Below, piece by piece: positions 23,630 through 32,154 of a stretch of DNA of 64,000 nucleotides. A program made the translations under genes and the position numbers. The notes below the pieces were generated by a model. It was not told the DNA's origin and ran no database searches. It was given only the letters and a program-made list of their open reading frames with translations. The stretch is from Microbacterium ureisolvens (lineage in GTDB: Bacteria; Actinomycetota; Actinomycetes; Actinomycetales; Microbacteriaceae): contig NZ_JADIJE010000003.1 in NCBI RefSeq assembly GCF_015278315.1, positions 310,001 to 374,000 of the forward strand, in the 5' to 3' direction. Each line of letters starts with the position of its first letter. Position 1 is the stretch's first letter.

Positions 23630-24606
23630 TGACCGCGGTCGATTCCAAGACCACGCCCCAGTACAGCAAGGCTGACGCGCGCAGGGTCGCGCGCGAGACG
23701 CGCCGCAACGAAGCCCTGGCGCACAAGCGCCTGACGTCGCCGCTGGCCACGATCCTCGCCGTCGCGATCGCATTCCTCTGGACGATCCCGACGCTCGGTC
23801 TGCTCATCACCTCGTTCCGTCCGGGTGCGGACTCGGCGACGACGGGCTGGTGGACGGTCTTCACCAACCCCGACTTCACGCTCAGCAACTATCAGGATGC
23901 GCTGACGTCGGGTGGCACCGCGCTGACTCTCGGCGAGTCCTTCCTGAACTCGCTCGCGATCACCATCCCGGTCACGGTGTTCGCGCTGGCGGTCGCCTCG
24001 TTGGCGGCGTACGCCTTCGCCTGGATGGACTTCCGCGGTCGAGGATTCCTGTTCGTCGCGGTGTTCGCCCTGCAGATCGTCCCGATCCAGATGGCGCTGG
24101 TGCCGCTGCTCAGCCTGTTCTCCCGTGGGCTCGAGATCGGCGACGTGCAGATCTTCCCGGGACTGGAGATGCGAGAGGTCGACCACAGCTTCGCGACCGT
24201 GTGGATCGCACACGTCATCTTCGCGATGCCGCTGGCCATCTTCCTGCTGCACAACTTCATCGCCGAGATCCCGTCCGACGTCATCGAGGCGGCTCGCGTC
24301 GACGGCGCAGGGCACGGTCAGATCTTCTTCCGGATCATCCTGCCGCTGGCCACGCCCGCCCTCGCGTCCTTCGCGATCCTCGAGTTCATCTGGGTGTGGA
24401 ACGACCTGCTCGTCGCGACGATCTTCGCCCCGACGACATCGCTGCCGATGACGCAGACGCTGAACTCGTTGTCCGGCACATGGGGAAACCAGTGGTTCCT
24501 GGTGTCGGCGGGTGCGTTCCTCGTGCTGTTCGTGCCGATCATCGTGTTCCTCGCACTTCAGCGATTCTTCGTGCGCGGACTGATGGCGGGCGCGACGAAG
24601 GGCTGA
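23629..24606 (+). CDS. Alpha-glucoside ABC transporter permease (AglG-like)
   Basis: 325-residue MalG-type permease. A charged cytosolic N-terminus of about 40 residues precedes the first helix (ATILAVAIAFLWTIPTLGLL). The EAA loop is SDVIEAARVDGAGHGQIFFR, and the protein ends in RFFVRGLMAGATKG, as the AglG/MalG family does. It overlaps the AglF-like stop by one base. No ATPase gene follows, so a shared ATPase such as MsiK is expected elsewhere. A strong hairpin terminator lies just downstream. Confidence 0.92.
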   Translation: MTAVDSKTTPQYSKADARRVARETRRNEALAHKRLTSPLATILAVAIAFLWTIPTLGLLITSFRPGADSATTGWWTVFTNPDFTLSNYQDALTSGGTALTLGESFLNSLAITIPVTVFALAVASLAAYAFAWMDFRGRGFLFVAVFALQIVPIQMALVPLLSLFSRGLEIGDVQIFPGLEMREVDHSFATVWIAHVIFAMPLAIFLLHNFIAEIPSDVIEAARVDGAGHGQIFFRIILPLATPALASFAILEFIWVWNDLLVATIFAPTTSLPMTQTLNSLSGTWGNQWFLVSAGAFLVLFVPIIVFLALQRFFVRGLMAGATKG

Positions 24607-24619
24607 CCGCTTCGCGGAA

Positions 24620-24662
24620 CGGATGCCGCGGGCCTGCGTCGCACGCAGGGCCGCGGCATCCG
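24620..24662. terminator. Hairpin terminator between convergent operons
   Basis: A 20-bp stem with one mismatch (24620-24639 with 24643-24662; arm start CGGATGCCGCGGGCC) and a 3-base loop. It lies 13 bases after the AglG-like stop and 55 bases before the convergent DUF305 stop, so it can serve both directions. Confidence 0.8.
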
Positions 24663-24716
24663 CGTCCGCGGTCTGAGCCGTGGGCGCACCACCCGCTGCC
24701 GCGACCGGCCGAGGTG

Positions 24717-25391
24717 TCAGGCGGTGCAGCCGAGCCGGTCCTGGATCGAGCGCATCGCGTCGATCTCGGCCGTCTGCCCGTTCTTGATGGCCTGCGCGAC
24801 CTCGAGGGCGCGCGCGTCGGTGCCGAGCTCGAGAAGCGCCTCGGCCATCGGAATCGCCCCCTCGTGGTGGCGGATCATGAGAGTGAGGAACAGGCAGTCG
24901 GCCTCCTGGCCGGTGGCATCCATGAGGGCATCGATCTCGTCGGCGGAAGCCATGCCCATCGCGGCATGCGCCTCGTCGTCTGTCATCGGCTCGGATGAGG
25001 TGGCGCCGTGCGCGTGACCGGCCTCAGAGGCCTCCATCCACTGCATCATGGGGCCGCCGGACTGGGGGAGGCCCCACTGGACCAGCCAGTCGTACATCTG
25101 ACCGCGCTGGCCGGCCTGCCCGGTGGCGATGTCGTAGGCGAGGACGCGCAGCTCGCTGTCATCGGTCTTGCGGTAGATCTCCATCGCCATCTCGATGGCC
25201 TGCGCGTGATGCACCTGCATGTCGCGCGAGAACCCGGCCTCAGGCGAGCTCGTCCCGGGAGTGGCCGCGCCGCTCTGTGTGCCGAACGTCGAGAAGCGTC
25301 CCACCGCGAAGGCGAGGCCGGCGATGAGGATGAGTGCGACGGTGACGACGAACCACCGCCGGGAGCCTCCCGCTGATGGCTCGTCCGTCAT
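24717..25391 (-). CDS. DUF305 family membrane-anchored protein
   Basis: 224-residue protein with one N-terminal membrane helix (WFVVTVALILIAGLAFAVG) and an extracytoplasmic DUF305 domain. Both His-pair motifs are present in family form: MQVHHAQAIEMAMEI (near residue 58) and MIRHHEGAIPMAEALL (near residue 172). The ferritin-like four-helix fold of DUF305 is thought to bind metal, and members often sit near copper-resistance genes. ATG at 25391 is chosen because it begins 7 bases after the upstream DUF3105 stop; a longer frame would overlap that gene. It is probably co-transcribed with DUF3105. Confidence 0.88.
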   Translation of the reverse strand: MTDEPSAGGSRRWFVVTVALILIAGLAFAVGRFSTFGTQSGAATPGTSSPEAGFSRDMQVHHAQAIEMAMEIYRKTDDSELRVLAYDIATGQAGQRGQMYDWLVQWGLPQSGGPMMQWMEASEAGHAHGATSSEPMTDDEAHAAMGMASADEIDALMDATGQEADCLFLTLMIRHHEGAIPMAEALLELGTDARALEVAQAIKNGQTAEIDAMRSIQDRLGCTA

Positions 25392-25398
25392 GTCGGGC

Positions 25399-26109
25399 CT
25401 ACTTCTTGCCGGGAGCTTCGAACGCGCCGGTGCAGGCCGCGCCCGGCTCGGGGGCATTGGTGCTGTTCCAGTACGCCTGGATGAACTCCGCGATCCGCGG
25501 GTCGTCGGCGGAGTCGACCTTCAGCTGGGCGTTCCACGCGCTGACGGCGATCGGGGTGTCCATGTCGGGGTACGGCGTGAGCAGCGTGTACGTGGACGGG
25601 AGCTCGTCCTCGAGGGCCGCGATGTCTTCGTCGGTCACCTGGGCCGGGTCGTACGTGATCCACACGGCGCCGTGCTCGAGGGAGTGCACCGCATTCTCGT
25701 TGGGCACCGGCTCGGTGTAGACGCCGCAGTTCAGCCAGGCCGCGTTGTGGTCGCCGCCGGCCGGGGGAGTCTGCGGGTAGTCCACCGACCCCTCGACGTG
25801 ATTCGCGGTGTTGGTGAAGGTCTCGACCCCCTCGATGCCGCTGCCGTCGCCGTCTCCGCGGGCGTAACTCGGCGCGGGCGTCGGCGCGAAGACGATGGAG
25901 GCGACGACTGCCGCGACGACGAGCACGGCCGCGGCCGAGCCGACGATCCACCACACGAGCTTGCTGCGCCGGCGCTTGGCGAGCTGCTTCTGGTACTCGG
26001 CCAGCTTCTCCTGGCGCTTCTGCTCGCGCTGCTGCTTGACAGTGAGGTCGATCTTCGCCTGAGTCGCGGGGTTGCCGCTCTTGCGCTTGTCGTCGGAGGT
26101 CGGGGTCAT
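25399..26109 (-). CDS. DUF3105 family membrane-anchored protein
   Basis: 236-residue protein. A charged coiled segment (residues about 20-55, QQREQKRQEKLAEYQKQLAK) precedes one membrane helix (LVWWIVGSAAAVLVVAAVVA). The extracytoplasmic DUF3105 domain shows VDYPQTPPAGGDHNAAWLNC, VHSLEHGAVWITYDP and PYPDMDTPIAVSAW. The conserved His and Cys residues suggest metal binding, but the function is not established. It is usually encoded beside DUF305, as here (7-base gap). The start has only a weak ribosome site. Confidence 0.85.
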   Translation of the reverse strand: MTPTSDDKRKSGNPATQAKIDLTVKQQREQKRQEKLAEYQKQLAKRRRSKLVWWIVGSAAAVLVVAAVVASIVFAPTPAPSYARGDGDGSGIEGVETFTNTANHVEGSVDYPQTPPAGGDHNAAWLNCGVYTEPVPNENAVHSLEHGAVWITYDPAQVTDEDIAALEDELPSTYTLLTPYPDMDTPIAVSAWNAQLKVDSADDPRIAEFIQAYWNSTNAPEPGAACTGAFEAPGKK

Positions 26110-26260
26110 GCTCGTGATCTCTGCCGTTCTTGAACAGGGGTCTGGGCGCCCGGCGCGTGCCGCGGAAAGCGGGGGGCGGGTTGCCCTCATCCTATGCGAG
26201 CGCATGTGTCCCGGCCCTGGGAAGGCGCCGACAGCGGCGGGCGCCTGCCTGGGAAGGCGC

Positions 26261-26310
26261 TTGCAGGGTGCGGCGCGGCATCCGTTATCATGGGTACTCG
26301 AATCGATTCG
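26261..26310 (+). promoter_or_regulatory. Probable promoter and 12-bp palindrome upstream of the Bcr/CflA exporter
   Basis: TATCAT at 26286-26291 is a good -10 box; TTGCAG at 26261-26266 could be the -35 with a long 19-base spacer. A perfect palindrome CGAATCGATTCG follows at 26299-26310, at the expected transcription start, where a repressor would block initiation. The remainder of the 376-base divergent gap (26110-26485) shows no further gene or repeat; it would form a leader of about 190 bases. Confidence 0.45.
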
Positions 26311-26485
26311 ACCTTCCTTCAGGTCGGTCGTGCGGATGACGGCGTCGATCGGCAGCGCCGGATCGTCCGCGTCTCTCGGTCCGCCACCCCTCCCGTTCCG
26401 CGCACCACGACCGGCTTCCGGCCCCGTGCGGTTCCCCTCGCCAGCGCTCCCCGTCGAAACTCTCGCCACGAAACGAAGTCCACTG

Positions 26486-27841
26486 TTGCTCGACACCGCC
26501 TCCGTCCCCGTCCAGAAGCCCGAAGACCGCCGCCCCGCTGAGCCCGCGCCGCATCCGACCTCGACCGGCGCCATCCGCACGCTGGGGAGCAACCCGGCCA
26601 CCGCGCCGATCGTCCTTCACCCCGGCGACTCGATCCCGCACCGCCGCCGGGTTCTCTACATCATCCTGCTCGGCGCGCTCACGGCACTGGGTCCGTTCAC
26701 GATCGACCTGTACCTGCCCGCGTTCCCGGTGCTCGAGGCCGACTTCGACACGACGGCCGCCGCGATCCAGCTGACGCTGACCGGCACCATGATCGGCTTC
26801 GCGCTCGGTCAGCTCATCGTCGGGCCGCTCAGCGACAAGGTCGGCCGCCGCGTCCCGCTGCTGTCGGTCACGGCGCTGCACGTGCTCGCCAGCACCGCCG
26901 CCGCACTCGCGCCCACGCTCGAACTCCTGTCGGTGGCGCGCGTGCTGCAGGGCGCCGGCGCCGCCGCGGGCGGTGTCGTCGCGGCCGCCATCGTGCGCGA
27001 CCTCTTCGGCGGACGCCGCCTGGTCGTCATGCTCTCGCGCCTCGCGCTCGTGTCGGGCGTGGCGCCGGTGCTCGCGCCGCTGGTCGGCTCGGTGCTGCTG
27101 GCAGTCATGCCATGGCGCGGCATCTTCGTCGTGCTCGCGGTGTACGGGGCGGTCATGCTGGTCTCGGCGATCGTGTTCCTGCCCGAGACACTGCCGCCGG
27201 CCCGCCGCCACGAGAAGGGCGCCACCACGGTGTGGCAGCGCTATCGCAGCGTCTTCAGCGACCGCGTCTTCATCGGCGTGCTCATCATCGGCGGCATGAC
27301 CTTCTCGGGCCTGTTCTCCTACCTGTCGAGCTCGTCGTTCCTCTTCCAGCAGGAGTACGGCTTCAACGCGCAGCAGTACGGACTCCTCTTCGCCGCGAAC
27401 TCGCTCGGCGTCGTGGTGGGCGTGCAGACGGCGTCGCGCCTGGCCGCCCGTTTCGGCCCGCAGTGGGTCATGGCGTGGTCGACGGCGGTGCTCGTGGTCG
27501 CGTCATCCGCCATCATCGTCACCGACCAGCTGGACCTCGGGATCTGGGGCACCATCGTGCCGCTGTTCTTCTTCATGACGGCCTGCGGGTTCACCTTCCC
27601 CTGTGTGCAGGTGCTCGCTCTCGACCGCCACGGCAAGGCCGCGGGGACGGCGCAGTCGATCATCGGTGCGACGAACTTCGGCGTCGCTGGGCTGATCTCG
27701 CCGCTCGTCGGATGGCTCGCGAAGGATGCCGGCATCACGCCCACGACCATGGCCTCGGTGATGGTGGGGTGCGCCGTCATCGGCGTGCTGTCGCTGTGGC
27801 TCATCGTGCGGCCGCGCTCGGTGGAGCGCCTCGCGCCCTGA
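26486..27841 (+). CDS. Bcr/CflA-family MFS drug exporter (12 TM)
   Basis: About 451 residues. After a 50-residue Pro-rich cytosolic N-terminus the first helix is VLYIILLGALTALGPFTIDLYLPAFPVLE, whose TIDLYLPAFP is the Bcr/CflA signature. Motif A is GPLSDKVGRR, and the arginine-bearing fourth helix contains RVLQGAGAAAGGVVAAAIVRDLF. Twelve helices can be counted. The start is uncertain: no ATG with a ribosome site is present, and TTG at 26486 or GTG at 26426 are the in-frame options. It probably exports small antibiotics or metabolites. It converges on the nitroreductase gene with a 7-base gap. Confidence 0.88.
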   Translation: MLDTASVPVQKPEDRRPAEPAPHPTSTGAIRTLGSNPATAPIVLHPGDSIPHRRRVLYIILLGALTALGPFTIDLYLPAFPVLEADFDTTAAAIQLTLTGTMIGFALGQLIVGPLSDKVGRRVPLLSVTALHVLASTAAALAPTLELLSVARVLQGAGAAAGGVVAAAIVRDLFGGRRLVVMLSRLALVSGVAPVLAPLVGSVLLAVMPWRGIFVVLAVYGAVMLVSAIVFLPETLPPARRHEKGATTVWQRYRSVFSDRVFIGVLIIGGMTFSGLFSYLSSSSFLFQQEYGFNAQQYGLLFAANSLGVVVGVQTASRLAARFGPQWVMAWSTAVLVVASSAIIVTDQLDLGIWGTIVPLFFFMTACGFTFPCVQVLALDRHGKAAGTAQSIIGATNFGVAGLISPLVGWLAKDAGITPTTMASVMVGCAVIGVLSLWLIVRPRSVERLAP

Positions 27842-27848
27842 GCCGCGC

Positions 27849-28352
27849 TCAGCGCGCGGTGTCGCGCACCGGCTGCAGGCGGAACAGGCGCACGGTGCGC
27901 CCCGACTCGCGCTCGTAGTTGCGGTAGCCGGGCCACTGCCGCTCGATCGTCGCCCAGGCCGCGTCGCGCTCCTCGTCGGCGATCGGCGTCGCACGCACGG
28001 GCAGGCGGCGTCCGCGCACGGTGATGGCGGCGTCGGGGTGGGCGAGCAGATTGGCGGTCCACGCCGGATGCCGCTGCCCGGCGAAGTTGGTGCCCGCGAC
28101 GATCGCGCGCCCGTGGCCGTCGGCCGTGTACATCAGCGGCACGTCACGCGGCTCGCCCGACCGCGCGCCGGTCGTGTGCAGAACCAGCGAGGGGACCAGC
28201 AGCGCGCTCAGCTGCACGCGTCCGCGCGACAGCCACGCGACGAAGCGCTCGACCGGCGGCAGGAAGACGGGTCCGATGACCCGCCGGAACACGCGCGTAC
28301 GCGTGAGCGGTGCCACCAGCCTGCGAACCACATCGACGACGGCCGATGCCAT
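27849..28352 (-). CDS. Deazaflavin-dependent nitroreductase family protein (DUF385)
   Basis: 167-residue split-barrel flavin-binding protein of the Ddn/F420H2-dependent oxidoreductase family. Hallmarks are LVLHTTGARSGEPRDVPLMYTADG, VAGTNFAGQRHPAWTANLLAHPDA and the final domain RQWPGYRNYERESGRTVRLFRL. Relatives reduce quinones or nitro compounds with F420H2. GAGGAGG lies 5 bases before the ATG. The N-terminal 45 residues contain a hydrophobic, membrane-facing stretch. It stands alone. Confidence 0.88.
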   Translation of the reverse strand: MASAVVDVVRRLVAPLTRTRVFRRVIGPVFLPPVERFVAWLSRGRVQLSALLVPSLVLHTTGARSGEPRDVPLMYTADGHGRAIVAGTNFAGQRHPAWTANLLAHPDAAITVRGRRLPVRATPIADEERDAAWATIERQWPGYRNYERESGRTVRLFRLQPVRDTAR

Positions 28353-28518
28353 CGGTGCCTCCTCGCATCGTGATGAGACCGCACGATAGCACCGGTGACG
28401 GCCCTCACCCGATGCTGTCGTGAGGTCCCGTCGATTCTGCAGCGACTCCTGATGCCACATTGTGGCCGACTCCGGCAAGTGGCCTCCGGATCCGGGGGAT
28501 GGCAGGCACAATGGGGCG

Positions 28519-29178
28519 ATGACGACCTCGGCAGAGCGGCGGGTGGCGACGTCCGTCGTGGCGTATCTGGCCGTCGGCGGCGGCCTCGTGCTGCTGTCGT
28601 GCCTGCTCGGCTGGTGGATCTTCGCCCGCGGCGAGGAGCCGTTCGCCATCGACCTCGGGTGGAACGCCCTGGTCGCGAACATCTTCCACCCCGTCATCAC
28701 CGGGTTCTGCCACTTCATGGACTGGGTCGGCGGCGGATGGTTCGGCGTGCTGGCGGTGCCGATCGGCGGCGCGATCGCGCTCGTCGTGGCGCGAAGGCCG
28801 TGGGCCGCGGCGTACTTCCTCGCCGCCGAAGCCGTCTCCGCCGCGGGCGTGCAGCTGCTCAAGCACCTGTTCGGCCGCGTGCGCCCCGAAGACATCCTGA
28901 TCGTGGCCGACTTCGGCTCGTATCCGTCGGGGCACGTCGCGAATGCGGCGACGATCGCGGTGGCCGCCTTCGTGATCTTCCCGCGCGTGTGGGTCGCGGT
29001 CGTGGGAGCGGTCTGGGTGCTGCTCATGGCGTTCAGCCGCACCTACCTGCACGCCCACTGGCTGAGCGACACCGTCGGCGGCGCGCTGCTGGGTGCGGGC
29101 GCCGCGCTGCTGGTCGCGGCCGCGTTCGCGGTGCCGCTGACGCGGGAGCGGGCGGCTGCCGTCGCGAAAAGCCGCTGA
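28519..29178 (+). CDS. PAP2-family membrane phosphatase
   Basis: 219-residue integral membrane phosphatase. All three PAP2 motifs are present: KHLFGRVRP (K-x6-R-P), YPSGHVANA (PSGH) and SRTYLHAHWLSDTVGG (S-R-x5-H-x3-D). Members dephosphorylate lipid phosphates such as undecaprenyl pyrophosphate or phosphatidic acid at the outer face. Five or six helices are predicted by eye. CACAAT lies six bases before the ATG, so transcription may start at the ATG. It lies divergent from the nitroreductase and 13 bases before the HerA-like gene. Confidence 0.9.
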   Translation: MTTSAERRVATSVVAYLAVGGGLVLLSCLLGWWIFARGEEPFAIDLGWNALVANIFHPVITGFCHFMDWVGGGWFGVLAVPIGGAIALVVARRPWAAAYFLAAEAVSAAGVQLLKHLFGRVRPEDILIVADFGSYPSGHVANAATIAVAAFVIFPRVWVAVVGAVWVLLMAFSRTYLHAHWLSDTVGGALLGAGAALLVAAAFAVPLTRERAAAVAKSR

Positions 29179-29191
29179 CTAGGCTGAGCGC

Positions 29192-31381
29192 ATGACCGCC
29201 GCTGCGCCCGATCCGTCTGCGCCCGACTCCACCGCGACCGATCCGGCGGTCGCCGCCGCCGAAGCGGAACTGGCACGGCTGCGCGCCGAAGCCGACGCCG
29301 CCGAGGCCCAGCTCAAGGCCGCCCAGGCGCGCGCGGCGCTCGCGGCAGCCGAGGCCGCCGCCGCCAAGGCCAAAGCCTCCGGCGCCCCCGCCCCGACAAG
29401 GCCGCCCGCTCCGTCCTCATCTGAGGACCGGGGCCGAATCGAGGAGCCGTCGGGCGACATCGCTCCTCAACCCGGCGCAGATGCTCAATCGAGGACGGCT
29501 GCGATCCCCGGTGAGACGACCCAGGGGCCCGCGGGAGCGCCCACTGAGGCCGAGCGGACGCGGGAACAATCGCCCGAACCGACCTCCTCCGCGACGCAAC
29601 CCGCGACTGCCGAACCGACCTCCTCCGCGGCGCAACCCGCGACTGCCGAACCGACCTCCTCCGCGGCGCAACCCGCGACTGCCGAACCGACCTCCTCCGC
29701 GACGCAGCCATCTCCGCCGATCGAGCCCGGCCCGCTCACGCCTGAAGACATCCAGAAGATCACCCTGGGGTACACGTTCGAGGCGTCCACCTCGACGCTC
29801 GATCTCGGCGCCCTCCTCAACGGCGATCCGGTTCCGTCGGCGCAGATCCGCATTCCGCTCGGCATGATGAACCGCCACGGTCTCGTCGCCGGCGCGACCG
29901 GCACCGGCAAGACGCGCACGCTTCAGGGCCTCGCCGAGCAGCTGGCGGCCAAGGGTGTGCCCGTGTTCGCCGCCGACATCAAAGGCGACCTCTCGGGCGT
30001 CGCGACACCGGGGGAGCCGAGCGAGAAGCTGCTGGCGCGCACACGGGCGATCGGCCAGGACTGGAAGCCTGAGGCATCGGTCACCGAGTACTTCGCCCTG
30101 GGCGGCGTCGGCAAGGGCGTGCCCGTGCGGGCGACGGTGTCGGGCTTCGGCCCGCTGCTGCTGAGCAAGGTGCTGGGCCTGAACGCGACGCAGGAGTCGA
30201 GCCTCGGGCTGGTGTTCCACTACGCCGATGCCAACGGGCTCGCGCTCGTCGACCTGTCTGACCTGCGCGCCGTGCTCACGCACCTCACGAGCGACGAGGG
30301 CAAGGCCGAGCTCAAGGAGCTCGGGGGCCTGTCGGCGGCGACGGCGGGCGTGATCCTGCGCGAGCTGATCACTTTCGCGGATGCCGGAGCCGACGTCTTC
30401 TTCGGCGAGCCCGAGTTCGACGTGGCCGACTTCATCCGCACGGCGCCCGACGGTCGCGGAATCATCAGCCTGCTCGAGGTGCCGGGGGTCATCGACAAGC
30501 CCGAGCTGTTCTCGACCTTCCTGATGTACCTGCTGGCCGAGCTGTTCGAGATCCTCCCCGAGGTGGGGGACGCCGACAAGCCGAAGCTGGTGTTCTTCTT
30601 CGACGAGGCGCACCTGCTGTTCAAGGACGCCTCGAAGGATTTCCTGTCGGCGATCGTGCAGACGGTGCGGCTCATCCGTTCCAAGGGCGTCGGCGTGTTC
30701 TTCGTGACGCAGACCCCGAAGGACGTCCCCTCCGACGTCCTGGCGCAGCTGGGTTCCCGCGTGCAGCACGCGCTGCGCGCGTTCACGCCCGACGACGCCA
30801 AGGCGCTGCGGGCGACCGTCGGCACGTACCCCAAGTCGGGCTACGACCTCGAGCGCGTGCTGCAGGAGCTCGGCACGGGTGAGGCGATCGTCACCGTGAT
30901 GAGCGAGAAGGGCGCACCCACGCCCGTCGCGTGGACCCGGCTGCGAGCCCCGCAGGGACTGATGTCGCCGACCCCCGATCCGGCGATCGAAGCCGCGGTG
31001 AAGGCGTCGCCGCTGCTGGCGAAGTACGGCACGTCGATCGACCGCGAGTCGGCGCGCGAGATCCTCACCGCGAAGATGAGGGCCGCCGACGATGCCGCCG
31101 CGGCCGAGCAGGCGGAGCTCGCCAAGGCGAAGGCCGATGCGGAGTACTCCCGGCAGAAGGCCGCGATCGACAAGCAGCAGGCGGCGGCCGACAAAGCCAG
31201 CGCCGCGGCGGAGAAGAAGGCTCAGCAGGAGTACGAGCGGCTCCTGAAGAAGACGGCGGGCACGACCCGCACGTCGCGTTCGCCTGGGAAGTCTCCCATC
31301 GAGCAGATTCTGAACTCCAAGTCGACCCAGACAATACTGGGTGGTGTGATCCGCGGGATCTTCGGCACCGGCAGGCGCTGA
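29192..31381 (+). CDS. HerA/VirB4-like ATPase of the DUF853 family
   Basis: 729-residue P-loop ATPase. An N-terminal Ala/Glu coiled coil (residues about 12-60) and a Pro/Thr/Glu-rich low-complexity region with a 12-residue repeat (about 128-172) precede the core. Walker A is GATGTGKT (residues 234-241) and Walker B is LVFFFDEAHLLF with DEAH at 471-474. The C-terminus has a Lys/Ala/Glu coiled coil (about 625-690). DUF853 proteins are HerA-type helicases or pumps with no settled role. TAGGCT exactly six bases before the ATG indicates a leaderless transcript. It is not next to a NurA nuclease gene. Confidence 0.88.
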   Translation: MTAAAPDPSAPDSTATDPAVAAAEAELARLRAEADAAEAQLKAAQARAALAAAEAAAAKAKASGAPAPTRPPAPSSSEDRGRIEEPSGDIAPQPGADAQSRTAAIPGETTQGPAGAPTEAERTREQSPEPTSSATQPATAEPTSSAAQPATAEPTSSAAQPATAEPTSSATQPSPPIEPGPLTPEDIQKITLGYTFEASTSTLDLGALLNGDPVPSAQIRIPLGMMNRHGLVAGATGTGKTRTLQGLAEQLAAKGVPVFAADIKGDLSGVATPGEPSEKLLARTRAIGQDWKPEASVTEYFALGGVGKGVPVRATVSGFGPLLLSKVLGLNATQESSLGLVFHYADANGLALVDLSDLRAVLTHLTSDEGKAELKELGGLSAATAGVILRELITFADAGADVFFGEPEFDVADFIRTAPDGRGIISLLEVPGVIDKPELFSTFLMYLLAELFEILPEVGDADKPKLVFFFDEAHLLFKDASKDFLSAIVQTVRLIRSKGVGVFFVTQTPKDVPSDVLAQLGSRVQHALRAFTPDDAKALRATVGTYPKSGYDLERVLQELGTGEAIVTVMSEKGAPTPVAWTRLRAPQGLMSPTPDPAIEAAVKASPLLAKYGTSIDRESAREILTAKMRAADDAAAAEQAELAKAKADAEYSRQKAAIDKQQAAADKASAAAEKKAQQEYERLLKKTAGTTRTSRSPGKSPIEQILNSKSTQTILGGVIRGIFGTGRR
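29575..29706 (+). repeat. 36-bp in-frame tandem repeat in the HerA-like gene
   Basis: Units start at 29575, 29611 and 29647, each 36 bases and differing at a single G/A position, with a partial fourth from 29683. They encode a repeated EPTSSAxQPATA dodecapeptide (three full copies plus EPTSSATQ). Near-identity at the DNA level points to recent slippage or recombination, and copy number may vary between strains. Confidence 0.9.
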
Positions 31382-31474
31382 GGCACCCCGAGCCCCCCGG
31401 CGCCGCCCCCGAGGCGCCATGCCGCACCGCTCGGCGCGGGCGGGAAGGATCCGTCCTCACCCGGAAGGTCTCGC

Positions 31475-32116
31475 GTGCGCCGCAGAGCAGTCGTCATCGT
31501 CGCGCTGACGCTCGCCCTGGCGACGGCAGCGGCCGGCATCGCGCTGGCGGTCGCCTCGACGGCGGGGACGGATGCCGCACGCTCCGGTTCGGTGACGCCG
31601 TCGGCGTCCGCGTCGGTCGCGGTTCCGGTCACCGCCGACGACTACTGCTACGTCGAGGCGATGATCTACTACCGCGTCGAGGAGCAGGAGCTCGCGCAGA
31701 CCCTGCTGCGCAAGGAGGGCCTCGACGCCGGTGCGAGCGGGTTCGCGCAGGGCATCGCCGAGCGCGACGAGGACGAACTCGCCGACCTCCGCGAGTGGTA
31801 CGTCTCGTGGGCCGATGCGCGTCCCCTCGAACCGCCGGCCGACGGCCCGTGCGCCGGACACGGCGCCGATCACGCGCAGATGCCCGGGATGCCGGCGTGG
31901 AGCACGCTGCAGGGACTCGTCGACGCACAGCACCCCGACGCGGAACGGCGGTTCGCCGAGATCCTTCAGGCGCAGAACCTGGGGATGGAGGCCCTGGTGG
32001 CGCTGATCCTCGAGGGCGATCCGCACCCGGCGGTGGCCGAGTCCGCCTCGCGAGTGCTCGAGCAGGCGAGGGCCGATCAGGACACGCTCCAGGGCATCCT
32101 CGACGCGCTGCCCTGA
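31475..32116 (+). CDS. Secreted DUF305-like protein lacking the His pairs
   Basis: 213-residue protein with an N-terminal signal/anchor (VVIVALTLALATAAAGIALAV). Its layout parallels DUF305 (DDYCYVEAMIYYRVEEQELAQ, WADARPLEPP, then a second helix with AQNLGMEALVALILEG), but the first motif has YYR (residues 65-67) where DUF305 has HH, and the second has no HH either. It therefore probably lost the metal site while keeping the helical fold. GTG start with GGAAGG 6 bases upstream. It lies 93 bases after the HerA-like gene, and a normal DUF305 gene is 6 kb further on. Confidence 0.7.
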   Translation: MRRRAVVIVALTLALATAAAGIALAVASTAGTDAARSGSVTPSASASVAVPVTADDYCYVEAMIYYRVEEQELAQTLLRKEGLDAGASGFAQGIAERDEDELADLREWYVSWADARPLEPPADGPCAGHGADHAQMPGMPAWSTLQGLVDAQHPDAERRFAEILQAQNLGMEALVALILEGDPHPAVAESASRVLEQARADQDTLQGILDALP

Positions 32117-32154
32117 GCGCGCGCGACAGCACGCACGCCGTGCCGCGGCATCCG

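Noticed and set aside
26299..26310. CGAATCGATTCG as a definite repressor site
   Set aside because: A single 12-bp palindrome without a second copy or an adjacent regulator gene is weak; kept only as part of a low-confidence promoter entry.
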